Counted from the stretch's first letter, positions 35,657 to 48,593 are shown. The stretch is 64,000 bases of DNA from Viscum album (GCA_963277665.1 OY728133.1:390551962-390615961), one strand, 5' to 3'. Numbers and translations are program-made. The notes: generated by a model from the letters alone, not told the origin.

Positions 35657-36293
35657 TTATTGGCTTGAAAAATTCCCTTGAATCAGGCATGTATTTTGGA
35701 AACAGTTTTGAAAGTTTCTTTTAAAAAGTGTAACTATCCTTAAAATATGGAAGGATTATTGTTGGTGTAAATATATAGAATACTCACAAAGAATTTATGA
35801 TGAGTACATAATAATAAATAATAATTTCATAGAGGTAATTAGACAATGAAAATAACCTGAATGAAAATGGAAGTTCGGGTGGAAAACCCTTACCACTTTG
35901 TAATCAAATGATTCGTATGCCCCAAAATTAATAATATTAAAATGATAAATTTAATAACATGAAAATAAATATATTCATGATATTTTACATCAATGTGCAG
36001 TATAAACACACCATACACAAAGTATTAGTAGTGAATATGGAAAATCTCACAAAAATTGAAGTGATATGAAGAAACTCTTACCTTAAGTCTGAATGTGTTT
36101 CACTCTTGAACTTAAGATCCTGGAATATGAACTTAGACTTATTTGGTTCTATCTTACCTTCATGTGGAAAAAAATTATATTTATAATTTAAACTATAATT
36201 AATGAGATTTATTTTGAAAGGAATTGCACAAAATATTTGGGGAAATTTTTTTGGGCTTTATTAGCTCACACCTTAATGAGTGTATACATCTAT

Positions 36294-38718
36294 CTTTATT
36301 TATTTTATATTCCTAGGATTTGGCCTCCTTTAAATTTTATGTTCAAGTAATATGATGATTGATATTTTTGGGGTGTTTTTATTGATATTGGGTCACATGG
36401 AGAAGATTGTTTTTGTTTTGGTCTTGGTTTTATTTTCACTTTTTCGATTGTTATGTATTAGCCTTTGAGACATGGATCTTACTTCTATATTTTTTTATAT
36501 GTTATTTTTTCCTTATGTTAAGTTTACAAGTTGATTATAATTATTATATAGTTCTATTACTATTATATTGTATTACTCAATTTGGTTTATAAATCATTAT
36601 TGAAATATTTTTTTTATACATGGGTGTTTTATGCATGGATGGGTCATGTTGGATTCTTGTTAAACTTTTCACAACTTATTTATTATCATATGTGGGTAAA
36701 AGCATTCCAAGTGTAAATTATGAAACCCAAACACTAGTTTCAATCTAATGGGGATCAGTAATGCCCATCAGTCCCAATGGAGGGTTAGGTATGTTGATGT
36801 GTCGGGTCATCCCAGTCTAGTTCATTACATGTAGTGACTTGGTTTTTCTTAGATAACTAATTTGATTATCTTAATTATTGATATTTTATTTTATTTCCAT
36901 TTATGTTAGGACTTATTAAAATCACTTAATTCAGTTATTATATGGTTTTTATAGTTGAAAGAAGGTTAAAATAATTTAAATTTTAAAAGTGAAAATTTTA
37001 AAAGCATGGTCCCTTTGAAAAAAATGAAAATATGTAAAAAATTGGAACTTGAATTAAAAATTCATAGACAAATAATTCATAGGATAATTTTTTTCATGGA
37101 GGGTAAAATATTATAATTTATTTTAACCCTTAATATTCATGTTTTCACTATATATAGATATTCCTCCTTATAATTAAAACCATTAACAAAAATTTCAAGA
37201 AGAATAGATTAAATAGAAATAGAGGAAGTGAATCCAATACACACCAATTTAAGATCATTAATACCACTTGTTGAAATATTTTATATATTTTCGATCATTA
37301 TAAATAAATTATAATATATAATTTTAGGAAGTAATATGGATCAATATTCTACTAGTAATTTCTCTCTCTCATCCTTCGTTGTGGTTTCCTGGGTTTCCTC
37401 CTAAAATCTATCATGACAATGATGGTGTATCCCTTTAACATTAGGATATCTTAATTCCTTTTCAATGCTCACTTTTCTCTCTTATTCTTTAGTTATGATT
37501 TCTTTTTTGGGGTTTTTTATTTTTAATTTATTCTCATATTGTTTTCATTATTCTTATTTCTTGGCTTTTTGTGGTTGCTTCGTTAGAAGGGGATATTGTT
37601 TCTTATAGTTGGTATTTTTGGGATTGAACCATCTCCTTCAATCCTATATATTTTCCCGATTGTGTTATAACACCATTTATGTTTTAACATGGTTGTGTGC
37701 ATGGTGGATTAGGATTTAAAGTTATATGTTTTGTTCTTATTCATACCACTATAATGATTCCTTTCCTCTTTTGGTGCTTCTTAGTTTTCCATGTGGGGTC
37801 GTTTCTTGCCTTTCCTCCTCTTCTATTCCTTATTGACCCATCACACAGGACCCCATCTTGGTTCTCTAAACTATAGTTCGGTAAGGTTTGGGATAGTGTT
37901 AGTGGGATCAATCATTGGGTTCCTTCTTTTTTTGACATATATGATTCTAGTGTTTTCTAGTGCCCCTGTTTTTCTCCCTAAGGTTAAAGGTTAGTTCATA
38001 TCCAATGTTTTTATGAATTTTCTCATTACTTTCATCTTGATATGATTTTAAGATATCTATTTGTAAGGTTTATTTCTTAGTTGTTATTCTCTGGTGTTGG
38101 TGATATGTTTTAAGTGGAAGCCTTTAGTGGAATAAGATAGTGTTTGTTAGGTGGTGGGTGTTGTGGTGATCTTTTGATTATCATCATGGAGCCTTAGGTG
38201 GACTGTATCTCATTTTTTGGAAGATTAACAGCCTAGTGGACTTCTTCCTTTGGTTATTTTCATAGAGACACTATGGGAAGGGTAGGGGTATACAGCTCTT
38301 CCGTAAAGGATTTTCAATAATGATTATTCTGGTGCAAGGCGGTGATGGGATTTTGGTTTTTAGTGTTTTTTATGTTATTGTTAATTTTTGGTGATTAGAT
38401 TAGTGAATTATTGGTGATTTATGTCTTAAAAATGGTGAGATGATGATGTGTGATAGTGAAAACTACCTAACTAACCTCATTGGTCACACATCTCTATTTT
38501 CTTATCACATGTCTCATCTAAAAGATGAAGTCACAAGGTCAACCCATTTATCCTACAATTCTTGGATTTCATTTTTGAATATTGAATCATTTATTTTCTA
38601 TTTTTTATGGGGTTTAGTTATTGGATCGGTCTGGTATCATGGTCTATACTTGGTTCCCTCTTAACCTCAAATTTAATTTCTTCAAAATACCAAAAAAAAT
38701 AGATTAGTAGATAAATTA
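36294..38718. other. Unassigned AT-rich DNA between the two solo LTRs
   Basis: This should begin with the continuation of element B, but no RT motif can be read. 36650-36850 resembles 28310-28520 and is probably LTR-derived. The frame at 37791-37994 shows no domain. Confidence 0.35.
38632..38643 (+). other. Possible retrotransposon primer-binding site
   Basis: TGGTATCATGGT matches TGGTATCAGAGC in its first eight bases. It lies 75 bp before the solo LTR and may mark the end of another, unrecognised LTR to its left. No gag follows, because the solo LTR interrupts. Confidence 0.25.
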
Positions 38719-38939
38719 TATAACACCCCAATATTTAATGGTATGTTTCTATTAAATGCATTAAATTCATTAGATAGCCTATATTTCATGAATAATTGAG
38801 TATTTGTGAAACAAAACTTGGTTACTTATAGGATATAGTCATAACCTATCCATTAAACAGAAATTTTCCAGTTCTGTGATTTGAATTTCAAAAAACAGGC
38901 ATACACGGCTGCGATTAGGATGGTATTTGGAGTCTGTTA

Positions 38940-39060
38940 GAATCAACTTAATTTTTAATGAATAGAAACTTACCCTTATGAATAGTAAAATAACATTATG
39001 AACAGTAACTTACCCTTATGAATAGTAATATGACCCTTATGAATGGTAACCTTACCCATG
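38940..39060 (+). repeat. About 20-bp tandem array in the solo LTR
   Basis: Five to six imperfect units of the type CTTACCCTTATGAATAGTAA, 20-21 bp each, in the part of the LTR upstream of the TATA box. The copy at 1095-1205 has the same array. Confidence 0.8.
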
Positions 39061-39474
39061 AATGTATAAATAAAATTTAGGTGCCTTAGAAATAAAGATG
39101 AATATTTTAAGTGTTGGTATTTTTCGATTAAATGATGACTTTAATTAAAGATTAAATTTCTCATATTTAGAAAATTATTTTTGAAAAATGGATTCATTTT
39201 TGGATTATACACATAACAAAATGGTTGTGGTGAATTTTTGGTATTTTTCTGAAATACTTGAATTTTTTGTTAATAGTAAAATACAGTAATTACGGTATAA
39301 ATACATTATGAGATAAATACACTATTCCTTACGTCATGGCTGATGTAAGAAACCCTTATTTTGAACTCCCATGGAATTATTACTATTTTTTTCATGGAAT
39401 AATCATTACTTCTTATCTTAGGGAAAAATAATTAACTAATGGTTAAAATATTAAGAAAAACATCCTCCCCTACA

Positions 39475-39485
39475 CTATAAATATC
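39475..39485 (+). promoter_or_regulatory. TATA box of the solo LTR
   Basis: CTATAAATATC lies 756 bp into the LTR and is followed by the C- and T-rich leader CACCCCTCACACCCTC. The context is that of a plant RNA polymerase II promoter, the expected U3-R boundary. Whether it is still used is unknown. Confidence 0.55.
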
Positions 39486-41563
39486 ACCCCTCACACCCTC
39501 ATTTCTTCACACCTCTCAAGCTTCAAGACTTGACTAAATTCTACTAAACTCTCTCCCTAATCTCCTACCCCACGTCCATTGTATCCTAAAAAGTCCCAAT
39601 CCTCTCCCCTAAAGAGCCTCTCAAAGGAAGATAGATTCAATAAGTAAATTCCTCTTTTCAATTCTTTTGTTTCTTTTCAGGTTCCTTTGTTATCTTTTCC
39701 ATTCTCACCTCTTGTCATCAAAAGGTTATGAAAACTCCAGTACAATATATGTACTTTAATTTTTTTTATTTTAATTTAATGTTCCATCATCATCTCTTCC
39801 TTTCCCTCCTTTTATACCATAAAAGAAAACACCGTCTGAGATGTGTTAATTTATCACATTGAAGGAAGATGGATTTTTAATTTTCATTACTATCTTCAAG
39901 TCTGGTCATGAAAGATTTGAAATGGTTGAAACAGATCATAATATATTTATTTTATCTTATTTAATGTTCTTTAATCCTTACACACTCATAATATAAAATA
40001 ATAATACAAAACAAGTTCATTGGGCACAAAACCGCCAAGCTAATCCAAGTGTTTATCATTAACTTTTATCTAATGAGTCATCCTCATGGTATATAACCAA
40101 AAACATTATAAGATCATTTATATCTATTTAATGTCACTAATAATATATACTAACAATTCTGTATGTTTAACCACATTTCAAATGAACATCCATTCATGAA
40201 TACAAGTGAAGTGATCATGACAACAAAGGAAGAAAGTGCTTCCAAAACAATAAAATTGAACCTATTAAACGCATCAAAAAGGCCATAAATGAACCTAATA
40301 AGGTTAAAATAAATAAATTACATGTATAGGTTTTTATTGAATTATTAATTAATTAATATAAATTTTATTATTCAGGTAATTATGATCAATCGAAGAACAC
40401 ATTCGAGCATAAGGTAACACTTTTCTCATCTCACATTTAATTCTGTGAGATCTCCATTATTTTCCAATTATTTCATATATGTGGCGTATGTGTACTAAAA
40501 TTTGATATATAATATCATGATTCTATTTATATTCATGTTATTATATGATTAATTTAGTGATTATTAATTTTGGTTCATATGATTTGATTGATTACATGTG
40601 GTAAGAGACTTTGTCTCAATTTCCATTTCGTTAAGACTTAGTATTGAGCACCGAATCTTTCTTATGTGGTGTATCTACTACCCCTTTGAGATAATTTTTC
40701 ATTTGAAATTATAATTTTGTTAAATATCCATTTTATTATATCATGGATATGATTATTTTCTTAGTCCGTATAACATTTCACATAAGGTGTTTATTCTGAA
40801 TGCTACTTTAACTATAGTAATATTGATAAATTTGTATCCTATGCTCAATATGGATATTTAAAAGGCATATTGTTCTTATATTAAATATTTTTATAAATAA
40901 TGATTTGTACTAGAAGTGATGGGTGGGGAATGCTATATCTCCTCGATGCATCGATAGGTCTCCTGAGGGAAACTAGTTCTTGACAAACCCTTTGAGTTTG
41001 TTTCTAAAAAATCATATGGGATTATACCCACAGACTCGAACCATCTTAATGGTACAATGGTTTATGTACCAGATACATGATTTACAAATAATAATAATTC
41101 TATTTATTTAGTATTCATTTATTTATTTCCATGTTGTTTTCACTATGATAAAATCTATGGATGCATTTTTATTCCCAGCTTATTGATGGCAAGTGTTGTC
41201 ATTTATTCATCATTCAATATTAGTTATGTATAATTAATTATGATTCACTTATTATTGATTCATGATTCCACCATATGTAACCCTTACTGAGCATTTAATC
41301 TCACCCTTGTTATACTTCCTTTCCCCAGGTTATGAAGAAGATAACCTTGAATAAGATTTCTAGGAGGCATTTTATTTCAGTTTACTATGTATCATGTTGT
41401 ATTTTCTATCTTTATAAATGTACTATAGGTATCATGTATGTAATCTAGTCTTCCAAAACTTCTAAAAAAATCAGTCCTTCAGGATTTGATTTCTTGTAAT
41501 AATACCAATATAATAAAGTAATGGACCGGCTTTGGGTTTCTGGGGTTGGGGAGTCACAAATTA

Positions 41564-41585
41564 TAATATATATATATATATATAT
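41564..41585 (+). repeat. (TA)n microsatellite next to the solo LTR
   Basis: A run of AT dinucleotides begins right after the right-hand target duplication. Confidence 0.9.
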
Positions 41586-42249
41586 TAAATTATAGTTTTA
41601 ATATAATAAATAAATAATTTTTATTATTATTATAAATTTTTTTTGGTCACCTTCACCAAAAAAATCCATTAACCCAATATGATGACATTCAGCTACACCA
41701 ATGGTTATGACTGGTGTCCTAAACTCTATTAGGCCCCCATAAATAATGATAATGCTACAATAAAGGGTTATAATTGGTGGCTTGGAATAAAAGAGGGGAC
41801 TAAGGATAGTAGGGTGGAATTTATTCTTCATGAGGAATTATCTCCACACAATTAGATATTTTTTTTACTATAAGACACTAGATCAAATTTTAGAGGAAGT
41901 AAGTGAAACAAAAAGGACACACAAATAACTAGTTTTTCCAATAGTGTCATTTATTTTCCATAGAATTTTGATCATATATGTTTCATTCCCAATATTAATT
42001 GTGGGATATGGAAATTTTTTCATTATATTTGTTATTTGAACTTATCTAAATTATCTAATATTAGGGATATATGGTTCCCCAGGGGAACTTTGATTAGAAA
42101 ATCATGGAAAAAAATTTTTATTTGTGTATGATATGGTTATTGTGATAAATATAGGGTCATAAAGTTGTATTATAGTGTAGGAAATAGATTATTCGATTGT
42201 TATCTTTATAATATAGGAATCCTAGACCTATGTTATACTAGTTGGGTGT

Positions 42250-42475
42250 TAGCCTATATAAGATAGCATACTCGGCCTTTGTAAGACAGTGTGGTGATGA
42301 ATTTAATGAGATAATAGGGTTAACCTATATGAAAAAACATCCATAACCTATGTTAGATGGTAACCTTTACTTGTGTGAGATAACAATGTGTCAATCTACA
42401 TTAGATAATGGAGAACTGACTTGAATGAGATTACGGGGCTCCGAATTACATGGGGTAGTGTTGCAGTGACCTTTA
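42250..42475 (+). repeat. Degenerate 23-25 bp tandem array, about nine units
   Basis: The core CCTATATAAGATA recurs in decayed forms such as CCTATGTTAGATG, CTTGTGTGAGATA and CTACATTAGATAA. Taking AGAT or its equivalent as anchor, copies begin near 42261, 42284, 42309, 42332, 42355, 42378, 42403, 42428 and 42453: spacings of 23 or 25 bp throughout. Confidence 0.65.
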
Positions 42476-42967
42476 GAAATCCTTGAATCCATGGGATAAA
42501 AGGGAGATAAACCCTTCTAACATACCATATGACATGGTTTTAACTTACCACAACACCCCTTTTACTCCCAAGATTTATTTTACCACTACAAACAGACTAA
42601 TTCTAATTTTAGTCTCGTGAATAGTACATCACCCTATCATGTAATGAATCCCAACACCCAAAAGTCTCATACAAGTTGGGTCATTATCTTATACATGCCA
42701 TAACCATTTCCTCATATTATCCAAATCCCCACTTTATCATGTATTCCACATCACTTATCTCATTTTTGCTGATAATATTTTTCCATGCATGATAGTACAC
42801 CATTTTCTTACATTATTTAGAGTCATTGTATCATATAGGATAGAACCCTTCCCATATCATGTAGGTTGAGGCAACTTTTCTCCTACAAATACTAGAACTC
42901 TATTTTATAACCTATTTACTAAGTCCAATTTATAACCCTCTCTCTCTCGCTAGTGGTAACTACTTCT

Positions 42968-43474
42968 CATATGAATAACCCAAATTTGGTTAGTTATGAT
43001 CAGAACACTATCATGGAACTAACCAAAAACATATGGTTTGAATTAGGTCACATGGTTAATTTTGTGTCTATGGGGAATCTCCCCTAATAAGGTTATGACA
43101 TGCCACATAAAGGGATATCATTTCTTAGAGGATACTAGCCTCCATTGAAAAAATTAATGACCGGTGGTGTTTCCTTTATGTTTACCTTATTCCTTATTAA
43201 TTTGACATTGATTTCTTTAATAAAAACACATCTCCCATGAGAAGACCATTCCCATGAATAAGCTTCGTTTTTAACCCTATGTCCTCTCTTACTTCACCAT
43301 GTCACCAACCATGCCCATCATAGTAGTAATATTATTGTCTTTAGAGTTTTTATAGAGTCTGGAACACCAATCTATATTTTTGATGTTACTGAACATAGTC
43401 ATGCCAAGGGAATGGGTTGTGGTGGTGAATATGGATCTCCATTGAAAGTCAATAATAAATTTTATTGGATTAAC
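42968..43474 (+). pseudogene. Coding-like scraps of unknown origin
   Basis: Two stretches read better than the AT-rich surroundings. From 42972, MNNPNLVSYDQNTIMELTK continues to GHMVNFVSMGNLP before a stop. From about 43340, RVFIESGTPIYIF continues with HAKGMGCGGEYGSPLK and ends at a stop near 43471. I recognise neither. They follow an LTR-like leader and could be a gag remnant of another retroelement. Confidence 0.25.
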
Positions 43475-45167
43475 TAATTAATTATAAAAATATATTTTTA
43501 ATATGATGATCATAATTCACAGTAAAAATTGGTAAGGAGGTCAATAAACCTACCTTGGGGTGTACCTTTAATTAATCTATATCTCTTGAATTTTATTCTT
43601 CTCAAAATCAATTCTAATTGATGAAATTTGAGGGGAAAATAACTATTTATAGGTAAATAATTTCTCTAAGAGCGTAAAACTCAAAAATTTCATACTTTTC
43701 ACATTAATGTAATACATTAGCTTTGAAAATACAATATTAATTTATTTTTAATGCATCATATGGTTTTTCATATATTTGAATATTTCTATTTGCAACACTT
43801 ATTCAATAAAATTTAATATTTTAAATTATAATTTTTCCCACCTTAGTAAATTAATATATAATATCTAATATATTAATTGTCTCACTAAGAAAAATCATAA
43901 TTTCAATGTAACTAAAATAATATCTCAATAAAGAAGATAATAAAATAGGTTTTCTAAGAAAATCTACTCACTATAATGAGTGAACCATTAGTTAAATGTT
44001 TTAATTTACAATATGATTTTTTTGAAACTGTTATGAAATATTTAATAAGGAATCATTAGAATTATTGAATAAATTAAAATCTTAAATATGATCTATTAGA
44101 TGATTTACCCATTTGAACCAAATATTTTAAATGTTAAATTGTTAATGTTTTGAATAAATTTTAAATTTTTTAAAGGTTGTTTAATAAAATATCCATAAAA
44201 TATTCTTCCATAACACAAAAAACATAGGATTAATTATTCATCTTAGATACTTCCTCAATAATTTAAGATATTCTATAAAATTAATACATTGATTGAAATA
44301 TAATTTTTTATTCAAATATAATTGGTCATATCATCATACCTCTATATCCTTCTTTATATTTTGATTTTGTTAAAACAATATAGAGCTTGATAAACCCAAG
44401 TGGTTTGATTAACAATTCATATAGTTAGTGGGAACCCAAAAAACAACTAACCCATCCAAAAACAGTTTATAAATCCAACCAGACACATTAATAGTCATTA
44501 ACAAATATTCACAACTTATTAAGGATTACTGAACTTGATCTAAGAGGCACTTTATTGAGCACATTGATGTTTGTTAAAAGGTGGAATGGAAAATAAAATA
44601 TATATTATAATAATAATAATCCTTCAAAAAAGTATAACAAAGTTCTATATTTAATAAAATTGAAAGACAATGTAATAAATGAATGGAAATGATAACATTA
44701 CCACAAGTCAAGTATTAAAAGTGAAACAAACCAAAATACTTAGAGGATAATAGTAATATCTATGGAATATGAACCTAATATATTTAAATTATAGAAATAA
44801 TTCTCTAAAATTTAATCCCATGGGTATTAGATATTATATTTGAATCATTAATTTATGTGAATGTGTAAGAATTTAAAAATATGTGGGAGTTGATGAAGGA
44901 AGAAGTATAAACCAATATTTTCAATGGAATATGGAAATTATTGTAGGTAATTAAATTTTAAATCTTTATAGAAGATGTTATTTAGATAATAAGTCCTGTT
45001 ATTTTGTGTTATCCATAAAAAATATCATTCTAAACTCTTATTTAGATGAGGTGGGACTATTACTTATAAAAATAGCATGGGTTATTTAGTTTAATTTAAT
45101 GGGATTTTTTTGTTAGTGGGAATATTATTAATGATTTATATATAATATATATATAAATAATTAGAAC

Positions 45168-48100
45168 TATTACAACCACCTCTCCATGGGTAACTCACTT
45201 GGGTTGGAAGTGAAGATGGGGATGACCTCTGAATCCCACCTACAGTAGTCCATGGGTTATTTGACTAGTTTCGGGGGTATAGTATGCATGAAAATGGTAG
45301 TATTTTCCATATTTATATAAATTTAAGGATAATAGATAAGATTATTCCCACTAACCAACACCATCTCATAGATAAATAAACCATCCCGATACATGAATGT
45401 AATGTCATTCAAATTAGAAAAAACTAAAAACTCCAAAACAAATACTATTAAGTGACCATGGAACTCCAATAAATTTTGAACAATTCCAGTAGATAGTAAC
45501 CCCTAACTCGGTCACTTAATGTCTCCTATAGACCTAGAAAAAATAGTTTATATATACATAGGGAGAGAATAGAGGAATATTCAGTAGGATAATCACAAAA
45601 ACCTCTCATGAAAATGTGTAAGAATCATAATAAATACTAGTGAATAGAAAAAAGAAACTAACTTGTTACCTAATAGGAAAAAATATATCACATCCTTACT
45701 ATGACTCACTCACCATGTAATGCATAAAAGTAAGTCAACTCTATATCTAAATAATATTCATAAAAAAGGTACCTCATATATACTTCCCCATAGTTTTTTC
45801 ACTCTCATGCCCCAATGTTGAACATCTAATTCTAAAATGGATTTCATAAGATATCTTGCACACCATACACAAATATCATATTCATATCATCACCCTATTT
45901 TTAATCCTGTATAACTCATTATGAAATCATCAACATCAAATCATCCATAAGCATATAGTAAGTATTAAATACTATATAGATCACATACAATGCATTATAC
46001 CTCAATCTATTACATCCCCTGAAAGTACACTTGTATTAAATCATAGTCACTATATCCAAAATATAACTATAATCCACAACGTAAATCTAATACAGCCTCC
46101 CCACACATGTATTGATAAATTTAGATCCATCATAGCCTATGTGAACACATACCCAATGCCTTAATCCATAAAATCCTGGATATGCCTACACATATTATTA
46201 CGTCAAAGGGAGAGTGGGGAAGAGGAAAAATTCAGCCATTTATTCCCTCAACAACCTATATATTAGAGAAAACACCCATACCCAAAACATTTGGGCATTG
46301 GTTTCCCACATGACTCTAGTGGTGAAGCGTATGGAATCAAAAAATATAATTCATAGTATAATAAAAAACTTAACTAGGGTAAAGTACCTAGCCTTATACT
46401 CAAATTTAGTTATTTTCCCACATGACATATAGTTTCCACTGACGAGGTCTAGGAAAAAAATCTCATAGAATCATTAAAGAATAAATTTTTGATCATCATT
46501 AACCATACTCCCTTAATAATTTCTTATTACTATTCATTTATTTATTAAACCCATTAAAATTTATAATTTAATCAATTAATTTCATTACAATCCAATATGA
46601 TTTAATAATTCGCATTAAAATTTCCCAGATTTAACTCTATGCTCCTCGGAGTTCTCCTTTCAATCATACCAGGGGTTCTATTTAATATTATCAACATTAA
46701 TCAACATCCCATCAATTAATTATAATTTCATTTATCATCCAATAAACTATGAATTTCGAGAACTGCATGAAAATACCCCAACGAAGATGCACTCAAAATT
46801 CATAAACTAACTATAGTTGGTAGTTTTAACCACAATAACCAAATATCAGAAAAACCAGGCAACAAAATAAAACACAAAGAAAATGGGAAATCCCATATCT
46901 AAACTTGTACCAATAAACCAAACAACCTCCCAACTTAATAAACTAGTGATAGTAAAACTTATCTCTGAACATACACCATACAATCCAATTTTAACCCCAT
47001 CTCAATGAAAATGAAATAATCAATCCTCACTCTTAGCTTGTTTCATCCATTCTTTCCCTAATATCCAAACCATACAAGGTTTCCCAAAAAATCACAAAAA
47101 GGGACCAACCATCCTAGAGCATGTATACATGTAAAAAAGTATTTTCAACACATAAATATAAGGGGAAACTAAGGGTATAATATCACTCACATAGTCCTAA
47201 AAAATAAAAATGTATTTTCACATCCCCAAACTTTTATCTCCAGAAAAAAACATTTTTATTACCATATTGAATTAACCAATTCATAATGAATTGGTTTCAA
47301 CAACAATAAACATATCATAAGCTACTAATGGTAGCTAATAATTAACTAAAAACATGCTTTAATGTACACTTTCATATTTAATAGTTTTCAATAAATAATT
47401 GTAATTATATTCAAATGCCTCTTTCATTAATCTCTTCATATTTACCAGTTTAACATTGTTTATCCAATTTGAAGCATATAAATTAGGGTAAATGACAAAA
47501 ATAATAATAATAAATATATATCACTCTATAAAGAAAAATATCAAGAGAATCATCAACATAACATCACTACATATGATAATAATACTCTTCTGATCCCTTT
47601 ATAATTATTTTTATTATCACTTGTTAGGACAATTCCACCATAACCAAAAGAACCAAAATCATGGTAGTTGTAGACTTGTATATAAAAAAGGTTCAAATCA
47701 ATTACCTTAAGATGAAACTTTCTACGTTCTTAGAGAAATAGCATAATAAAAATACCAGATCTCAAACCACATCCCCTATAAAGAACCCACGGTCCATAAA
47801 TACCTCCCATCGTGGAATCATCCATGAACCATTAAAATAATCCCCACTGAAACTAATTAAGAAAATATCCATAGCATGGTAAGAAATAATTGGAGAAATT
47901 ATAACTAATACAGAATAAGAATGTAACCTAATATCACCAATAATTAATCTCTAAAATCTTGGGGATAAATCCTAGAAAAAGGGTGCTTAATGTTTCTAAA
48001 AGCGGCCTTTAGGTCACCTAGGTTTTAAAGGAGAAGGTGGAAAATAAAAGTATTTTAAATTAATTTAATAATTTATATAGGATATAATTTAAAATCACTA

Positions 48101-48593
48101 TAGTGAAACCCCCTTGGATATTCCACAACCCCTAGGTATTTCACCTAAACTGCAACATATCAAGGAAGGATATGTTATAATTATTTGAATATGAACCCAC
48201 CCTACAGAATCCATAGTGTTGACCATGTATATCTCTCCCAGATCCTAAAAACATGGGATAACACCATGGAAAAACCCTAAGTTCATGCTAAATAAACTCA
48301 TTAGTAGGTGGAGATAAGTAAACTTTGCCACTCGAGCTCTACAACATAGCATACACACATACTGCAACTTCCTCCAAATCGATAGAGACATAAGAACCCA
48401 TTAGTTAGATCCTCTACATAGCAAGGATAATGGTTTCTCTATAAGATCATTCATAAAACCACACCATTACACAATCTAAGAGACCACACTATAAGCTCCC
48501 CATTCTAGATGAAATTTTATCTTAACACCATGTATACTCTATTATCCTTCTCCTAAACACAAAGTAAGGGCTTGTGAAAATTGGGACCTTACA
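45168..48593 (-). repeat. 3' LTR of element F (3426 bp)
   Basis: On the minus strand it runs from TGTAAGGTCCCAATT at 48593 to GGTGGTTGTAATA at 45168. The part 45168-46010 matches 53650-54500 block by block: GATGGGGATGACC, ATTTATATAAATTTAA, ACATGAATGTAATG, CCTCTCATG, and so on. The end bases are mutated from the expected TGACA type. The rest is AT-rich with no coding content. Confidence 0.8.

Larger units (their letters stand above)
33842..36288 (-). repeat. Solo LTR (2447 bp), minus strand, TSD TCTAT
   Basis: On the minus strand it starts TGTATACACTC at 36288 and ends GGGGTTGGGTACTTACA at 33842, with TG...CA ends. TCTAT flanks it on both sides (33837-33841 and 36289-36293). The end resembles that of the other solo LTR (GGGGTTGGGGAGTCACA), and the block GATGGGTGATGCC...CTATATCCCC...CATTGGTAGGTCTCATGAG matches 40920-40975. 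No internal region or second LTR is present, so it is a recombination product of a former full element. It sits inside the element B protease region. It holds a run of CTTCGG hairpin motifs and a tRNA-like segment, listed separately. Confidence 0.85.
38719..41558 (+). repeat. Solo LTR (2840 bp), plus strand, TSD AATTA
   Basis: Runs from TATAACACCCCAATA to GGGGTTGGGGAGTCACA. AATTA flanks it at 38714-38718 and 41559-41563, and no internal region follows, so it is a complete solo LTR. The ends and the TACTGAGC...TCTCACCC block near 41290 are typical of Tekay/Del-type chromovirus LTRs. A second, partial copy lies at 1-1446 in the opposite orientation. Inside are a 20-bp array (38940-39060), a TATA box (39475-39485) and a pyrimidine-rich leader after it. 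Confidence 0.9.
41586..45167. other. Unassigned AT-rich DNA before element F
   Basis: No gene is recognisable. 42550-42960 has LTR-like features: a CAACACCCCTTTTACTCCC start, CTACAAATACTAG as a weak TATA-like site, and a CTCTCTCTCTCGC leader. 43500-45167 is featureless AT-rich DNA. The tandem array and the coding-like scraps are listed separately. Confidence 0.35.

Noticed and set aside
37791..37994. A small membrane protein gene at 37791
   Set aside because: Single short frame in T-rich leader-like DNA, no supporting context, composition as expected by chance.
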